Made by a program: the position numbers and the translations under genes. Below the pieces are notes generated by a model, which saw nothing but the letters and a program-made list of their open reading frames with translations, did no database searches and was not told the origin of the DNA. Source: Phytoactinopolyspora mesophila (lineage in GTDB: Bacteria > Actinomycetota > Actinomycetes > Jiangellales > Jiangellaceae). From it: DNA of 64,000 nucleotides. Where the stretch lies: positions 75,076 to 139,075 of the forward strand of contig NZ_WLZY01000002.1 of NCBI RefSeq assembly GCF_010122465.1, written 5' to 3'. Positions 50,403-59,267 of the stretch are shown here, one piece after another. Position 1 is the first letter of the stretch. Every line of letters begins with the position of its first letter.

Positions 50403-50810
50403 CTACAGCACGCCTGCCGACTGCGCGATCACAATGGCTACTAGTGCACCGATCACAGCGGTCCGGATCATCCTCGGCGTCGGCTCGAGCCTTGGCCAGG
50501 CCAGGACCAGCAGCCAGGACAGAAACACGATCACGACGCTGAGTAGCAAGGGGGCCCACGGTGCGGGCGCGAGCAGGCCACCCAGCAGGATGCCGGCGGT
50601 GACTACTCCCAGCAGCCACTTGGGTGCGCTTGTCAGCCGGACCAGCAGCGGGTAACTGACTCGCTCGAGGTTGGCCCGCCAACCCGGCTGCGGAGCAGGC
50701 GACGGGCCGGGACGTCGAGTACTACCCGGGCGAGGGGCCCGTGGAGCCGATCCCGGAGTGCCCGGGCGCCGGTTGGGGGAGCGGCGTTGCTGACGGCGGT
50801 TGTTCGGCAC
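50403..50810 (-). CDS. DUF6703-type small membrane protein
   Basis: A 135-residue protein. A basic Pro/Arg-rich N-terminus (about 1-45) leads to three hydrophobic segments (about 65-85, 88-106, 115-134), with RVSYPLLVRLTSAPKWLLGV before the first. Short actinobacterial proteins with this layout are known as DUF6703 and have no function. GTG 50810 is chosen, and the frame continues open upstream through non-family sequence. Divergent from the ABM gene and convergent with zur. Confidence 0.78.
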   Translation of the reverse strand: MPNNRRQQRRSPNRRPGTPGSAPRAPRPGSTRRPGPSPAPQPGWRANLERVSYPLLVRLTSAPKWLLGVVTAGILLGGLLAPAPWAPLLLSVVIVFLSWLLVLAWPRLEPTPRMIRTAVIGALVAIVIAQSAGVL

Positions 50811-51081
50811 GACTGTCCTTATGTCTGGGACGGTCCCGGTGGGATTCCGGGCTGTGATTCGTCTTCGCTGAGGGCTCCATGCATGGTACGGCGTTAGTGC
50901 GAGTGGCTCTAGGCTCACTATGCTCTGCCATGCACTGTCAATATTGCCACCCGGGCGTTGGCATGCCGTCGGCGCGTTCGCTCGCTGGCGGGACGAATCG
51001 GACATCGGGCCATGGCGCCATCTGCCGTGTGCACGGTGTCGTGGCTCGTGCTGTGTGTCGCCGGGGGCTGAAAGGACCGAA

Positions 51082-51459
51082 ATGCTCGTGGTCACCCGGT
51101 ACCGGGTCCCCCGCCAGGACGCCCTGACCTTTCGCGACCAGGCGCGCGCGGCGTTGAGTGCACTCGCCGGACAACCTGGCTGGCAAGCAGGGCATGTCGG
51201 CCGCGCCGTCGACGACCCCACGCTTTGGGTGCTCAGTAGCCAATGGCGCGACGTCGGCTCGTATCGGCGGGCGTTGTCGTCGTACGACGTCAAGCTGCGG
51301 GCGGTGCCGCTGCTGTCCCTGGCGATCGACGAGCCGACCGCGTTCGAGATCCTGACCGACTCCGACACCAGCGCGCGGGCGGCGGATGCCGAAGACGTCG
51401 GACTGGGCGACGCGGCCGCGCCATCGGTGACCACCGACCTGGACGGGGGAGCACAGTGA
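51082..51459 (+). CDS. ABM-type (antibiotic biosynthesis monooxygenase) domain protein
   Basis: A 125-residue ferredoxin-like alpha/beta barrel of the ABM superfamily: MLVVTRYRVPRQDALTFRDQ, LAGQPGWQAGHVGRAVDDPT and WVLSSQWRDVGSYRRALSSY. The C-terminal 30 residues are acidic and probably disordered. Despite the family name there is no antibiotic cluster here. The same gene precedes yibE/F in many Actinobacteria. Its stop overlaps the next start (GTGA). AAAGGA lies about 5 nt upstream of the ATG. Confidence 0.87.
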   Translation: MLVVTRYRVPRQDALTFRDQARAALSALAGQPGWQAGHVGRAVDDPTLWVLSSQWRDVGSYRRALSSYDVKLRAVPLLSLAIDEPTAFEILTDSDTSARAADAEDVGLGDAAAPSVTTDLDGGAQ

Positions 51460-52709
51460 CCGGGTCGCACTCGCACATGCATCCCGACACGCCACCAGCG
51501 GGCCCGCGGGTGCGCAAAGCCGTCCTCTCGGTTCTGCTGCCGCTGATCGTGGTCACGATCGTCGGCTTGATCGTCTTGTGGCCCACCGATGATCCGCCCC
51601 GTATCGACTCCGGGGTGCGCACCGATGCCGTCATCACCGACATCCGGCCTTGCGAGGACGTCCAGGACGCGCCACCACCGGGTGGTCACAGTCACGGTGG
51701 CCAGCCTTCAGGCGAGTGCCGGGAAGGCGTCGTCGAAATCACTTCGGGCCCGGACAAGGGCGAGGAAACGGTGGTGTCGCTGTGGTTCGGCGAGGGAGCT
51801 CCCGCTTTCGACGTCGGCGACAAGGTAGTGCTGGCCGGCGCTTTCGAACAGCCTCTGGACCAGCGCTACGAGGTCACCGACTTCCAACGTGGCATGCCGT
51901 TGCTCTGGCTGGCCATCCTCTTCGCCGTGGCGGTGGTCGTGCTGTCCAGGTGGCGAGGCCTGGCGGCCCTGGGTGGGCTGGTGATCTCGGTGGTCGTCCT
52001 GATCACATTCCTGTTGCCAGCTCTTCTGGCCGGCAAGGAGCCGCTGGCCGTGGCGGTGGTGGGCGCGTCAGTGATCATGATCGTCACGTTGTATATGTCG
52101 CATGGCATCTCGATCCGGACATCGGTGGCTCTGATCGGGACTCTGATCAGCTTGACGCTGACCGGATTGCTGGGCGCGCTGTTCACCGCCCTGGGGCAAT
52201 TCACCGGATTGGTCGATCACGCCGCGGCTTACATAGGTACGGTGAACGCCGAGTTCAATATCAGGGGCCTGCTGCTCGCGGGGCTCGTCGTCGGCGCACT
52301 GGGTGTCCTTGACGACACCACGGTGACCCAGACGGCCACCATCTGGGAACTGTCGATGGCCGATCCCAACTCGTCGCGCACAGAACTCTTCGCGGCTGGG
52401 ATGCGCATCGGCCGCGAGCATGTCGCCGCGACGGTGAACACGCTGGTCCTCGCCTACGTCGGCGCGTCGTTGCCGCTGCTCATGCTGTTCAGCGTGGCCG
52501 GGCAGGGCGTCATCGACGCCGTCACCACCGAAGCGGTGGCCCAGGAGGTGGTCCGGGCGCTGGTCGGCGGACTGGGCATCATCGCGGCGGTGCCCGTCAC
52601 CACTGGTCTCGCGGTCCTGGCCGTGCGTCAAGGGCAGCCGGAACCGGCCGGCAAACGCCGCCAGCGGTCTGGTCGTGGCGGTGCCCGCGCCGCCTCGAAG
52701 ACTCGTTGA
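51456..52709 (+). CDS. YibE/F family membrane protein
   Basis: A 417-residue YibE/F family protein. One N-terminal helix (about 23-42) is followed by a beta-rich extracytoplasmic domain (about 45-145, includes a His-rich GGHSHGGQ), then seven or eight helices. AEFNIRGLLLAGLVVGALGV and DDTTVTQTATIWEL are characteristic signatures. Function unproven. GTG 51456 overlaps the ABM stop, so the two are translationally coupled. Confidence 0.9.
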   Translation: MTGSHSHMHPDTPPAGPRVRKAVLSVLLPLIVVTIVGLIVLWPTDDPPRIDSGVRTDAVITDIRPCEDVQDAPPPGGHSHGGQPSGECREGVVEITSGPDKGEETVVSLWFGEGAPAFDVGDKVVLAGAFEQPLDQRYEVTDFQRGMPLLWLAILFAVAVVVLSRWRGLAALGGLVISVVVLITFLLPALLAGKEPLAVAVVGASVIMIVTLYMSHGISIRTSVALIGTLISLTLTGLLGALFTALGQFTGLVDHAAAYIGTVNAEFNIRGLLLAGLVVGALGVLDDTTVTQTATIWELSMADPNSSRTELFAAGMRIGREHVAATVNTLVLAYVGASLPLLMLFSVAGQGVIDAVTTEAVAQEVVRALVGGLGIIAAVPVTTGLAVLAVRQGQPEPAGKRRQRSGRGGARAASKTR

Positions 52710-52762
52710 TAACGTCGGAGGCTGATGTCTCGCCGACAGCCAGCCGGATGGAGTGATCACCA

Positions 52763-54145
52763 GTGCCCGTGTCCCCTGTCGATGCCGTGGTCTCGCTCGC
52801 CAAGCGGCGCGGATTCGTCTACGCCACCGGGGACATCTACGGCGGCACCCGGTCAGCCTGGGACTACGGACCGCTGGGGGTGGAATTCAAGGAGAACATC
52901 CGGCGCCAGTGGTGGCGAGCCATCGTGCAGCAGCGCGACGACGTGGTCGGCCTTGATTCTGCGGTGATACTGCCTCGTGAGGTCTGGATGGCGTCGGGAC
53001 ACGTCGATGCATTCGTGGACCCGCTTGTCGAGTGCCAGTCGTGTCACCACAGATTCCGCACGGACCACCTGGAAGACGAGTTCACCGAGCGTAAGGGCAG
53101 AGCTCCCGAGGGTGGGCTGGCAGGTGTGCCGTGCCCTGACTGCGGCGCCAAACACTCCTGGACCGAACCGAGGATGTTCAACGGGCTGCTCAAGACCTTT
53201 CTCGGGCCGGTCGACACCGGCGAGGGCCTGCATTTCCTTCGCCCGGAGACCGCGCAGGGCATCTTCGTCAACGTCCAGAACGTGATGAACACCGCGCGTA
53301 AGAAGCCGCCGTTCGGTATCGCCCAAACGGGAAAGTCGTTCCGCAACGAGATCACTCCGGGCAACTTCATCTTCCGCACCCGTGAATTCGAGCAGATGGA
53401 GATGGAGTTTCTCGTCGAGCCCGGCACCGACGAGCAATGGCACGAATACTGGTTGCAGGAGCGCTGGAGCTGGTACGTCGATCTCGGTATTTCCGAGGAG
53501 AACCTGCGCTACTACGAACACCCGGCGGAGAAGCTGTCCCACTACTCCAAGCGGACCGTCGACATCGAATACCGGTTCCGGTTCGGCGGCGCGGAGTTCG
53601 CCGAGCTGGAGGGGATCGCCAACCGCACCGATTTCGACCTGGCTACCCACGCGAAGCACTCCGGCGTCGACCTCGGCTACTTCGATCAGGAGAAGGGCCA
53701 GCGCTGGGTCCCCTACGTGATCGAGCCGGCGGCAGGCCTGACCCGCTCGGTACTGGCTTTCCTGCTCGACGCCTACGACGTGGACGAGGCCCCCAACGCC
53801 AAGGGCGGCCTTGACCGCCGTACGGTGCTGCGATTCGATCCGCGACTGGCGCCGGTCAAGGCCGCGGTGTTGCCGTTGTCGCGCAACGCGGAGCTGTCTC
53901 CGATGGCTCGTGAGCTGGCGAAGACACTGCGGGCGCGCTGGAATGTGGAGTTCGACGACGCCGGCGCGATCGGACGTCGCTACCGTCGCCAGGATGAGAT
54001 CGGCACGCCCTTCTGTGTCACGGTCGATTTCGATACCCGCGACGATCAGGCTGTGACCGTGCGGGAACGTGACTCGATGCGGCAGGAACGGGTCGGGCTC
54101 GACCGGATCGAGGCTTACCTCGCGGAGCGGATCCCGGTCTGTTGA
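52763..54145 (+). CDS. glyS: Glycine--tRNA ligase (dimeric, class II)
   Basis: Charges tRNA-Gly. A single-chain alpha2 enzyme of 460 residues, the form found in Actinobacteria, Archaea and eukaryotes. Motif 1 region [20 protein letters not shown], motif 2 in [20 protein letters not shown], motif 3 in [14 protein letters not shown], and the C-terminal anticodon-binding domain (about 360-455). The insert carries a CxxC pair (CQSC, CPDC) that may bind zinc. GTG 52763. Confidence 0.96.
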   Translation: MPVSPVDAVVSLAKRRGFVYATGDIYGGTRSAWDYGPLGVEFKENIRRQWWRAIVQQRDDVVGLDSAVILPREVWMASGHVDAFVDPLVECQSCHHRFRTDHLEDEFTERKGRAPEGGLAGVPCPDCGAKHSWTEPRMFNGLLKTFLGPVDTGEGLHFLRPETAQGIFVNVQNVMNTARKKPPFGIAQTGKSFRNEITPGNFIFRTREFEQMEMEFLVEPGTDEQWHEYWLQERWSWYVDLGISEENLRYYEHPAEKLSHYSKRTVDIEYRFRFGGAEFAELEGIANRTDFDLATHAKHSGVDLGYFDQEKGQRWVPYVIEPAAGLTRSVLAFLLDAYDVDEAPNAKGGLDRRTVLRFDPRLAPVKAAVLPLSRNAELSPMARELAKTLRARWNVEFDDAGAIGRRYRRQDEIGTPFCVTVDFDTRDDQAVTVRERDSMRQERVGLDRIEAYLAERIPVC

Positions 54146-54149
54146 GAGA

Positions 54150-55325
54150 TCACGCGGGTGCGAAGATCTGATCGAGGATGGCCCGGCCGACACCGCGGAT
54201 CCCGGCGTCCGGGCCGGTTCGGCTCTGACCGATGTGCAGATCGCGGGTAATCAGTGGGTGGCAGCCTTCGTAGAGTTGACTTCGGACGGCGGCGACGAAG
54301 GGCTCGACGACTGAGAGCAGCCCACCGAGGAACACCGCGTCGGGGTTGACGAAATTGACTACTGGGCTGAGCGTCTCCCCGAGTGAGCGTCCCGCGTTGC
54401 GGACGCGGGTGGTCGCGATCGGGTCGGCGTTGCGGGTCGCTTCGACCACCTCAGCGGTGCTGTTGACGTCGAGACCGTCCTCTCGGAGCGCACGCACCAG
54501 GGCGGAGCCGCTGGCGATAGTCTCCAAGCAGCCGACGTTGCCGCAGCTGCACGCCCGATGGTCCGCGGCCGACACCCGCACGTGGGTGATGTCGCCGGCG
54601 GCGCCGGAGCCGCCGCGGTAGATCCGGCCATCGACGATCAGCCCACACCCGATCGCGGCACCGGCCTTGGCCAGGATGCTGTGCCGGGCGTGTGGCAGCT
54701 GTTGGTGATGCGCCCGGTGTTCGGCCAAGGCCATCGCGTTCGCGTCGTTCTCGACGGCACAGGGCACGGCGAAACGGTTGGCCATCCAATCCCGAATGGG
54801 AAAGTGGTGCCAGCCGGGCATGCGGGACGGCGAGTCGACCCGGCCGTGCCATACGTCGACCGGCCCGGGCAGCGCCAGCCCGACGCCGCGGAGACCGCCG
54901 AGGTCAGCTGCGCCATCGTTCAGTTGAGCCAGGGAAGCGGCTAGCGTTTCGAGGGCAGCCTCCGGGCCGGCGGCGACGTCCAGCGTGATGTCGGCCGCCT
55001 CCCGGGGTTCGCCCAGCAGGTCCATCCGGGCCAGGCGGGCATGTCGCCCGCCGAGATCCGCGACGAGAACGTGGCCTGCTGAGCGGTTGATCCGCAACAT
55101 ACGCGGGCGCCGGCCACCCGTCGATGTGCCGCTGCCGTCCTCGACCACGAGGCCGGAGTCGATCAGTTCCTGGACCCGAAGTGACACGGTGGAGGGCGCC
55201 AGGCCCAGCTCCCGGGCGATGTCTCTACGTGAGTTGACGTGCTCAGCCGCGAGCAGGCTGATGATGCTCGCCGCGGTCGGAGCGGACTCGTCGGCGTGCC
55301 CCCGGCCGGGCGTTCCCACCTGCAT
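54150..55325 (-). CDS. ROK-family transcriptional regulator
   Basis: A 391-residue NagC/Mlc/XylR-type regulator. The N-terminal winged helix is NSRRDIARELGLAPSTVSLR (about 31-50). The ROK sugar-kinase-like core has VENDANAMALAEHRA and the zinc motif CSCGNVGCLETIASG. It is divergent from a peptide-family ABC importer and ROK kinase, so it likely represses them until a sugar or sugar-phosphate binds. It is convergent with glyS, 4 bp apart. Confidence 0.9.
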   Translation of the reverse strand: MQVGTPGRGHADESAPTAASIISLLAAEHVNSRRDIARELGLAPSTVSLRVQELIDSGLVVEDGSGTSTGGRRPRMLRINRSAGHVLVADLGGRHARLARMDLLGEPREAADITLDVAAGPEAALETLAASLAQLNDGAADLGGLRGVGLALPGPVDVWHGRVDSPSRMPGWHHFPIRDWMANRFAVPCAVENDANAMALAEHRAHHQQLPHARHSILAKAGAAIGCGLIVDGRIYRGGSGAAGDITHVRVSAADHRACSCGNVGCLETIASGSALVRALREDGLDVNSTAEVVEATRNADPIATTRVRNAGRSLGETLSPVVNFVNPDAVFLGGLLSVVEPFVAAVRSQLYEGCHPLITRDLHIGQSRTGPDAGIRGVGRAILDQIFAPA

Positions 55326-55581
55326 GTCTTCCCGTCGTAAAAAGTTGGTTACTTATTTCGATCTCCTGCTGAGGTCCGACCCTAGCAGGCCAGGACTTCG
55401 TGCTGGTCAGGAGTGAACCGAGGTGCTCGAACGAAAGTGTGCCACTAAGTTCGATTGGAGCTTGCGTTAGTTGAGTAGATGCAGTTAGTGTGCCGGACAT
55501 CATGCGACAGCGGCACGAATGGTGGCCAAACATTCGCTCCAGCTCGGTGCCGGTCGACCCTTGACGTCAAAAGGAGTGCCG

Positions 55582-57396
55582 ATGCTTCAACCACCACGCG
55601 GCCGCAGCCCACGGCTGCTTGCCGCCGGTGTGCTCTCGATGTCGCTCGCCCTGGCCGCATGCGGGAGCGGCGAGGAGACTCAGAGCAGCGATTCGCCGGG
55701 CAGGGACAGCATGACCTACGCGCTGCCGCCCAACGCGACGCCGAACTGGATTCTTCCGATGGCGCTGCCGGAGTACATGGCCACCCACAATGCCGCCATC
55801 CGGCGTGCGGTGTGGACACCGGTGGTCAACGTGCACGGCGCCGACGGGGAGGTCGAGTGGGATCACCGGGGAAGCCTGGCCTCGGCCGTGGAGTTCTCCG
55901 ACGACGGCCGGGCCGTGACGATCTCGCTGAACGACGTGTCGTGGAGTGACGGCGAGCCCGTGAGCTCCCGCGACGTGGAATTCTGGTACAACCTGGTCGA
56001 CGCCAACAAGCAGGCGTGGGGTGGCTACGCCGCCGGCCGGATCCCGGACAACATCGAGGCCTGGGAGAACATCGACGACACGACGTTCGAGATCACGTTC
56101 GACGACCTCTACAACCAGGACTGGCTGCTCTACAACCAGCTGATCAACCTGACCGCCATCCCGGCGCACGCATGGAACAAGACCAGCGACGACGGCGCCA
56201 TCGGCGATCACGACCGCACACCCGAAGGTGCCGAAGAGGTCTGGGACTATCTCGTCGGCCAGGCCGAGCAGACCGACACATACGCGACCAATCCACTGTG
56301 GAGCGTCGTGAACGGGCCGTACACCATCGCCGAATGGACCTCCACCGGCCAGGTCACGCTGGAGGCCAACGAGAACTACGACGGCAATGACCCCGCGCAG
56401 ATCCAGACGGTGACACTACAGCCGTTCACCAGCGCCGACGCGCAACTCAACGCGCTGCGAGCCGGAGAGCTCGACTACGGGTATCTGCCCGCCTCCGCGC
56501 TCGACCAGCAGCCTGAATTCGAAGGCCGCGGCTACGTCGTCGAGCCTTGGGCCGGATGGTCGATCACCTACTTGCCGTACAACTTCAACAACCCCGACAT
56601 GGGCGCGGTATTCCAGCAGCTCTACGCCCGGCAGGCGATCCAGCACTCGATCGACCAGGAGAGCATCGCCGGCGTCATCTGGCACGACACGGCGCAGCCG
56701 ACCTACGGCCCCGTCCCGCAGAGTCCGCCGTCGGACTTCCTCTCCGAGACACAGCAGTCGAACCCTTACCCGTTTGACACCGAGACGGCTGTCGAGCTTC
56801 TGACCAGCAACGGCTGGGAGGTCGGCAGTGACGGATTCGCGGTGTGCGAGAACGCCGGAACCGGGGCCGGCGAATGCGGTGAAGGCATCGATGCCGGCAC
56901 GAAGTTCGAGATGACTGTGCTGTCGCAGAGTGGCTCCACCGAAACCGACAACATGATGTCGGAGATCAAGTCGTCGCTGGCGAAGTCCGGTATCGACTTG
57001 AACATCACCTCCGAGCCGCTCAATCAGGTGCTCGGGCAGAGCGTTCCGTGTGAGCCGGACGAGGAAGCCTGTTCGTGGCAGCTCTCGTTCTTCGGCACCC
57101 AGGGCAGCTGGTACTTCCCGGCCTATCCGACCGGTGAGCGGCTGTTCGGCGAAGGCGCGACGGCCAACTTCGGCAACTACTCGAACCCGGAGGTCGACGA
57201 GCTCATCGAGGCCACTTTGACCGGTGACGATTCCGACGCGATGCGCCAATACAGCGAGGCGCTAGCGCTTGACCTGCCAGTGGCGTGGCTGCCGTCGCCG
57301 GCCTATCAGGTCTCGGCCTTCCGGGAAGGCCTCGAAGGCACCGGACAGGACCCGCTGGCGGTGTTCCTGCCGCAGCGCTGGTCCTGGGCAGACTGA
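55582..57396 (+). CDS. ABC transporter substrate-binding lipoprotein (SBP family 5)
   Basis: A 604-residue lipoprotein of the DppA/OppA/NikA family. Signal sequence with lipobox LAAC (Cys about 29), then the usual RAVWTPVVNVHGADGEVEW, LNDVSWSDGEPVSSRDVEFW and LNALRAGELDYGYLPAS segments. Family 5 proteins carry peptides, nickel, opines and also some oligosaccharides and sialic acid. Given the ROK regulator and kinase around it, a glycan ligand is likely. ATG 55582 has AAAAGGAG upstream. Confidence 0.93.
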   Translation: MLQPPRGRSPRLLAAGVLSMSLALAACGSGEETQSSDSPGRDSMTYALPPNATPNWILPMALPEYMATHNAAIRRAVWTPVVNVHGADGEVEWDHRGSLASAVEFSDDGRAVTISLNDVSWSDGEPVSSRDVEFWYNLVDANKQAWGGYAAGRIPDNIEAWENIDDTTFEITFDDLYNQDWLLYNQLINLTAIPAHAWNKTSDDGAIGDHDRTPEGAEEVWDYLVGQAEQTDTYATNPLWSVVNGPYTIAEWTSTGQVTLEANENYDGNDPAQIQTVTLQPFTSADAQLNALRAGELDYGYLPASALDQQPEFEGRGYVVEPWAGWSITYLPYNFNNPDMGAVFQQLYARQAIQHSIDQESIAGVIWHDTAQPTYGPVPQSPPSDFLSETQQSNPYPFDTETAVELLTSNGWEVGSDGFAVCENAGTGAGECGEGIDAGTKFEMTVLSQSGSTETDNMMSEIKSSLAKSGIDLNITSEPLNQVLGQSVPCEPDEEACSWQLSFFGTQGSWYFPAYPTGERLFGEGATANFGNYSNPEVDELIEATLTGDDSDAMRQYSEALALDLPVAWLPSPAYQVSAFREGLEGTGQDPLAVFLPQRWSWAD

Positions 57397-57423
57397 CACC
57401 CGGGCTCGAGGGAATCACGGCGA

Positions 57424-58377
57424 ATGACTCGCTATCTCGTGCGGCGCGTGCTTCAGGCCGTCATCGTCATCGTGATCGTCACGGTGATCGTGTTCGTCCT
57501 GCTGCACGCGCTGCCAGGTGGGCCCGCGCGCGGCGTTCTGGGACAGCAGGCCACGCCCGAGCAGATCGCGGCGTTCAACCGCACTCAGGGGCTCGATCAG
57601 CCGGTCTGGACGCAGTACTGGCATTACCTGGGCCGGCTGCTCAGCGGTGACCTGGGAACGTCGTACACCCTGAACGCACAGGTGTCCGATCTCCTGGCGG
57701 CCCGGCTGCCCAAGACGCTTGTCCTGACCGTGGTGTCCACGTTGCTGGCGCTGGTCATCGCGATCCCGCTGGGCATCTGGCAGGCAGCACGGCGCAACAG
57801 CGCGTTCGATTACGCGGCTACCGCGCTGGCGATCGTCGTGTATTCGACGCCCGTGTTCTTTCTCGGGCTGATCCTGATCATGCTGTTCGCCCAGGTGATA
57901 CCCCTGTTCCCAGCCCAGGCCCCGCAGGGGGATTCACTGGGAGCCATTCTCAGTGAACCACGGGGCCTGGTGCTGCCCATCGTGACCGGCGCGCTGGCAA
58001 CCATCGCCGCGTTCAGCCGGTACATGCGCTCGGCGACCCTGGACAACTTGGCCGAGGACTACGTGCGCACGGCCCGCGCCAAGGGCACCGGGGAGCGGGC
58101 GGTGCTGTTCCGGCACGTGACCCGAAACTCGCTGGTGCCGGTCATCACGATGCTGGGCTACTTCGTGCCGGTGATGTTCGGTGGCAGCTTGGTGGTGGAG
58201 TCGATGTTCAACTATCCAGGCGTCGGCTTCTTGTTCTGGAACGCGGCGCAGACGTCGGACTTCCCGGTGTTGCTCGGGGTGGTTCTGGTCATCGCCGTCG
58301 CGACCGTCGTCGGGTCTTTGCTGGCTGATATCGGCCAGGCGCTGCTGGATCCGCGGGTGAGGAGCGTGGCGCTATGA
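57424..58377 (+). CDS. ABC transporter permease (DppB type)
   Basis: A 317-residue inner-membrane permease with six transmembrane segments. MTRYLVRRVLQAVIVIVIVT at the start and the EAA-loop DYVRTARAKGTGERAVLFRH mark the DppB branch. The C-terminal FNYPGVGFLFWNAAQTSDFP is conserved. Its last four bases (ATGA) overlap the next permease. Forms the channel with the 58374 protein. Confidence 0.94.
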   Translation: MTRYLVRRVLQAVIVIVIVTVIVFVLLHALPGGPARGVLGQQATPEQIAAFNRTQGLDQPVWTQYWHYLGRLLSGDLGTSYTLNAQVSDLLAARLPKTLVLTVVSTLLALVIAIPLGIWQAARRNSAFDYAATALAIVVYSTPVFFLGLILIMLFAQVIPLFPAQAPQGDSLGAILSEPRGLVLPIVTGALATIAAFSRYMRSATLDNLAEDYVRTARAKGTGERAVLFRHVTRNSLVPVITMLGYFVPVMFGGSLVVESMFNYPGVGFLFWNAAQTSDFPVLLGVVLVIAVATVVGSLLADIGQALLDPRVRSVAL

Positions 58378-59267
58378 CGGCGACGATGACCGGCCTCGAA
58401 ACGGGCCACCAGGCGCCGCCGCCTCGAGGCGGCCGGGCATTCCGGCGCTTCGCGCGCAATCGGCTGGCTGTGGCCGGCCTTGTTGTCGTCGGCTTGCTGC
58501 TCCTGTTCAGTTTCGTCGGCCCGCTGGTCTACCAGACCGAGCAGGTGCATACCGACCTCGCCAACGCGAATCTTCGCCCGGGCACCGACGGACACCTGCT
58601 CGGCACGGACGACGTCGGTTACGACGTGCTGGGCCGGCTGATGGTGGGCGGGCAGACATCTCTGATCATCGGCCTGGCGGCGGGGTTGCTCGCGACCGTC
58701 ATCGGCACCGCCTGGGGCGCGGTGGCCGGATACGTCGGCGGCCGGCTGGACGCGGTGATGATGCGGGTGGTCGATGCTGGCATCGCGATTCCGGCGCTGT
58801 TCCTGCTGCTGGTCGCCTCCGCCATCTACTCGCCGAGCGTGCCGATGATGATCGTCGTGCTGGGCCTGGTGTCCTGGCTGGTTCCGGCTCGGCTGGTGCG
58901 CGCGGAGGCGATGTCGCTGAAGAGCCGCGACTATGTGCTGACGCTGCGGGCCATCGGAGGCAGCCATCGCCGGGCCATCGTCCGGCACATCGTGCCGAAC
59001 ACGGTCGGCACGATGATGGTCAACGCGACGTTCCAGGTGGCCGACGCGATCTTGCTGGTCGCTTACGTCAGCTTCCTCGGCATGGGTGTGCAGGCGCCGG
59101 CGACCGACTGGGGCGCGATGCTGTCGAAGGGCGTCACCTACGCGTACTCGGGAGCGTGGTGGCTGATCGTGCCGGCGGGGCTGCTGATCGTGCTCGTCGT
59201 CGCGTCGTTCAACTTCATCGGTGACGGCCTGCGGGACATGTTCGAGGTCAGGGGGAAGAACCGATGA
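58374..59267 (+). CDS. ABC transporter permease (DppC type)
   Basis: A 297-residue second permease of the importer. DDVGYDVLGRLMVGGQTSLI after the first helix is typical of DppC, and the EAA loop is LKSRDYVLTLRAIGGSHRRA. Five or six further helices follow. Overlaps both neighbours by 4 nt, so all four transport genes are one translationally coupled operon. Confidence 0.94.
   Translation: MTATMTGLETGHQAPPPRGGRAFRRFARNRLAVAGLVVVGLLLLFSFVGPLVYQTEQVHTDLANANLRPGTDGHLLGTDDVGYDVLGRLMVGGQTSLIIGLAAGLLATVIGTAWGAVAGYVGGRLDAVMMRVVDAGIAIPALFLLLVASAIYSPSVPMMIVVLGLVSWLVPARLVRAEAMSLKSRDYVLTLRAIGGSHRRAIVRHIVPNTVGTMMVNATFQVADAILLVAYVSFLGMGVQAPATDWGAMLSKGVTYAYSGAWWLIVPAGLLIVLVVASFNFIGDGLRDMFEVRGKNR

Noticed and set aside
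51082-51459. Antibiotic biosynthesis gene cluster
   Set aside because: The ABM fold is a general small-molecule or heme-related fold, and no biosynthetic genes lie nearby. Its neighbours are yibE/F and glyS.
52710-52762. tRNA gene or regulatory RNA before glyS
   Set aside because: Only 53 bp lie between the genes and no cloverleaf or conserved element is visible.
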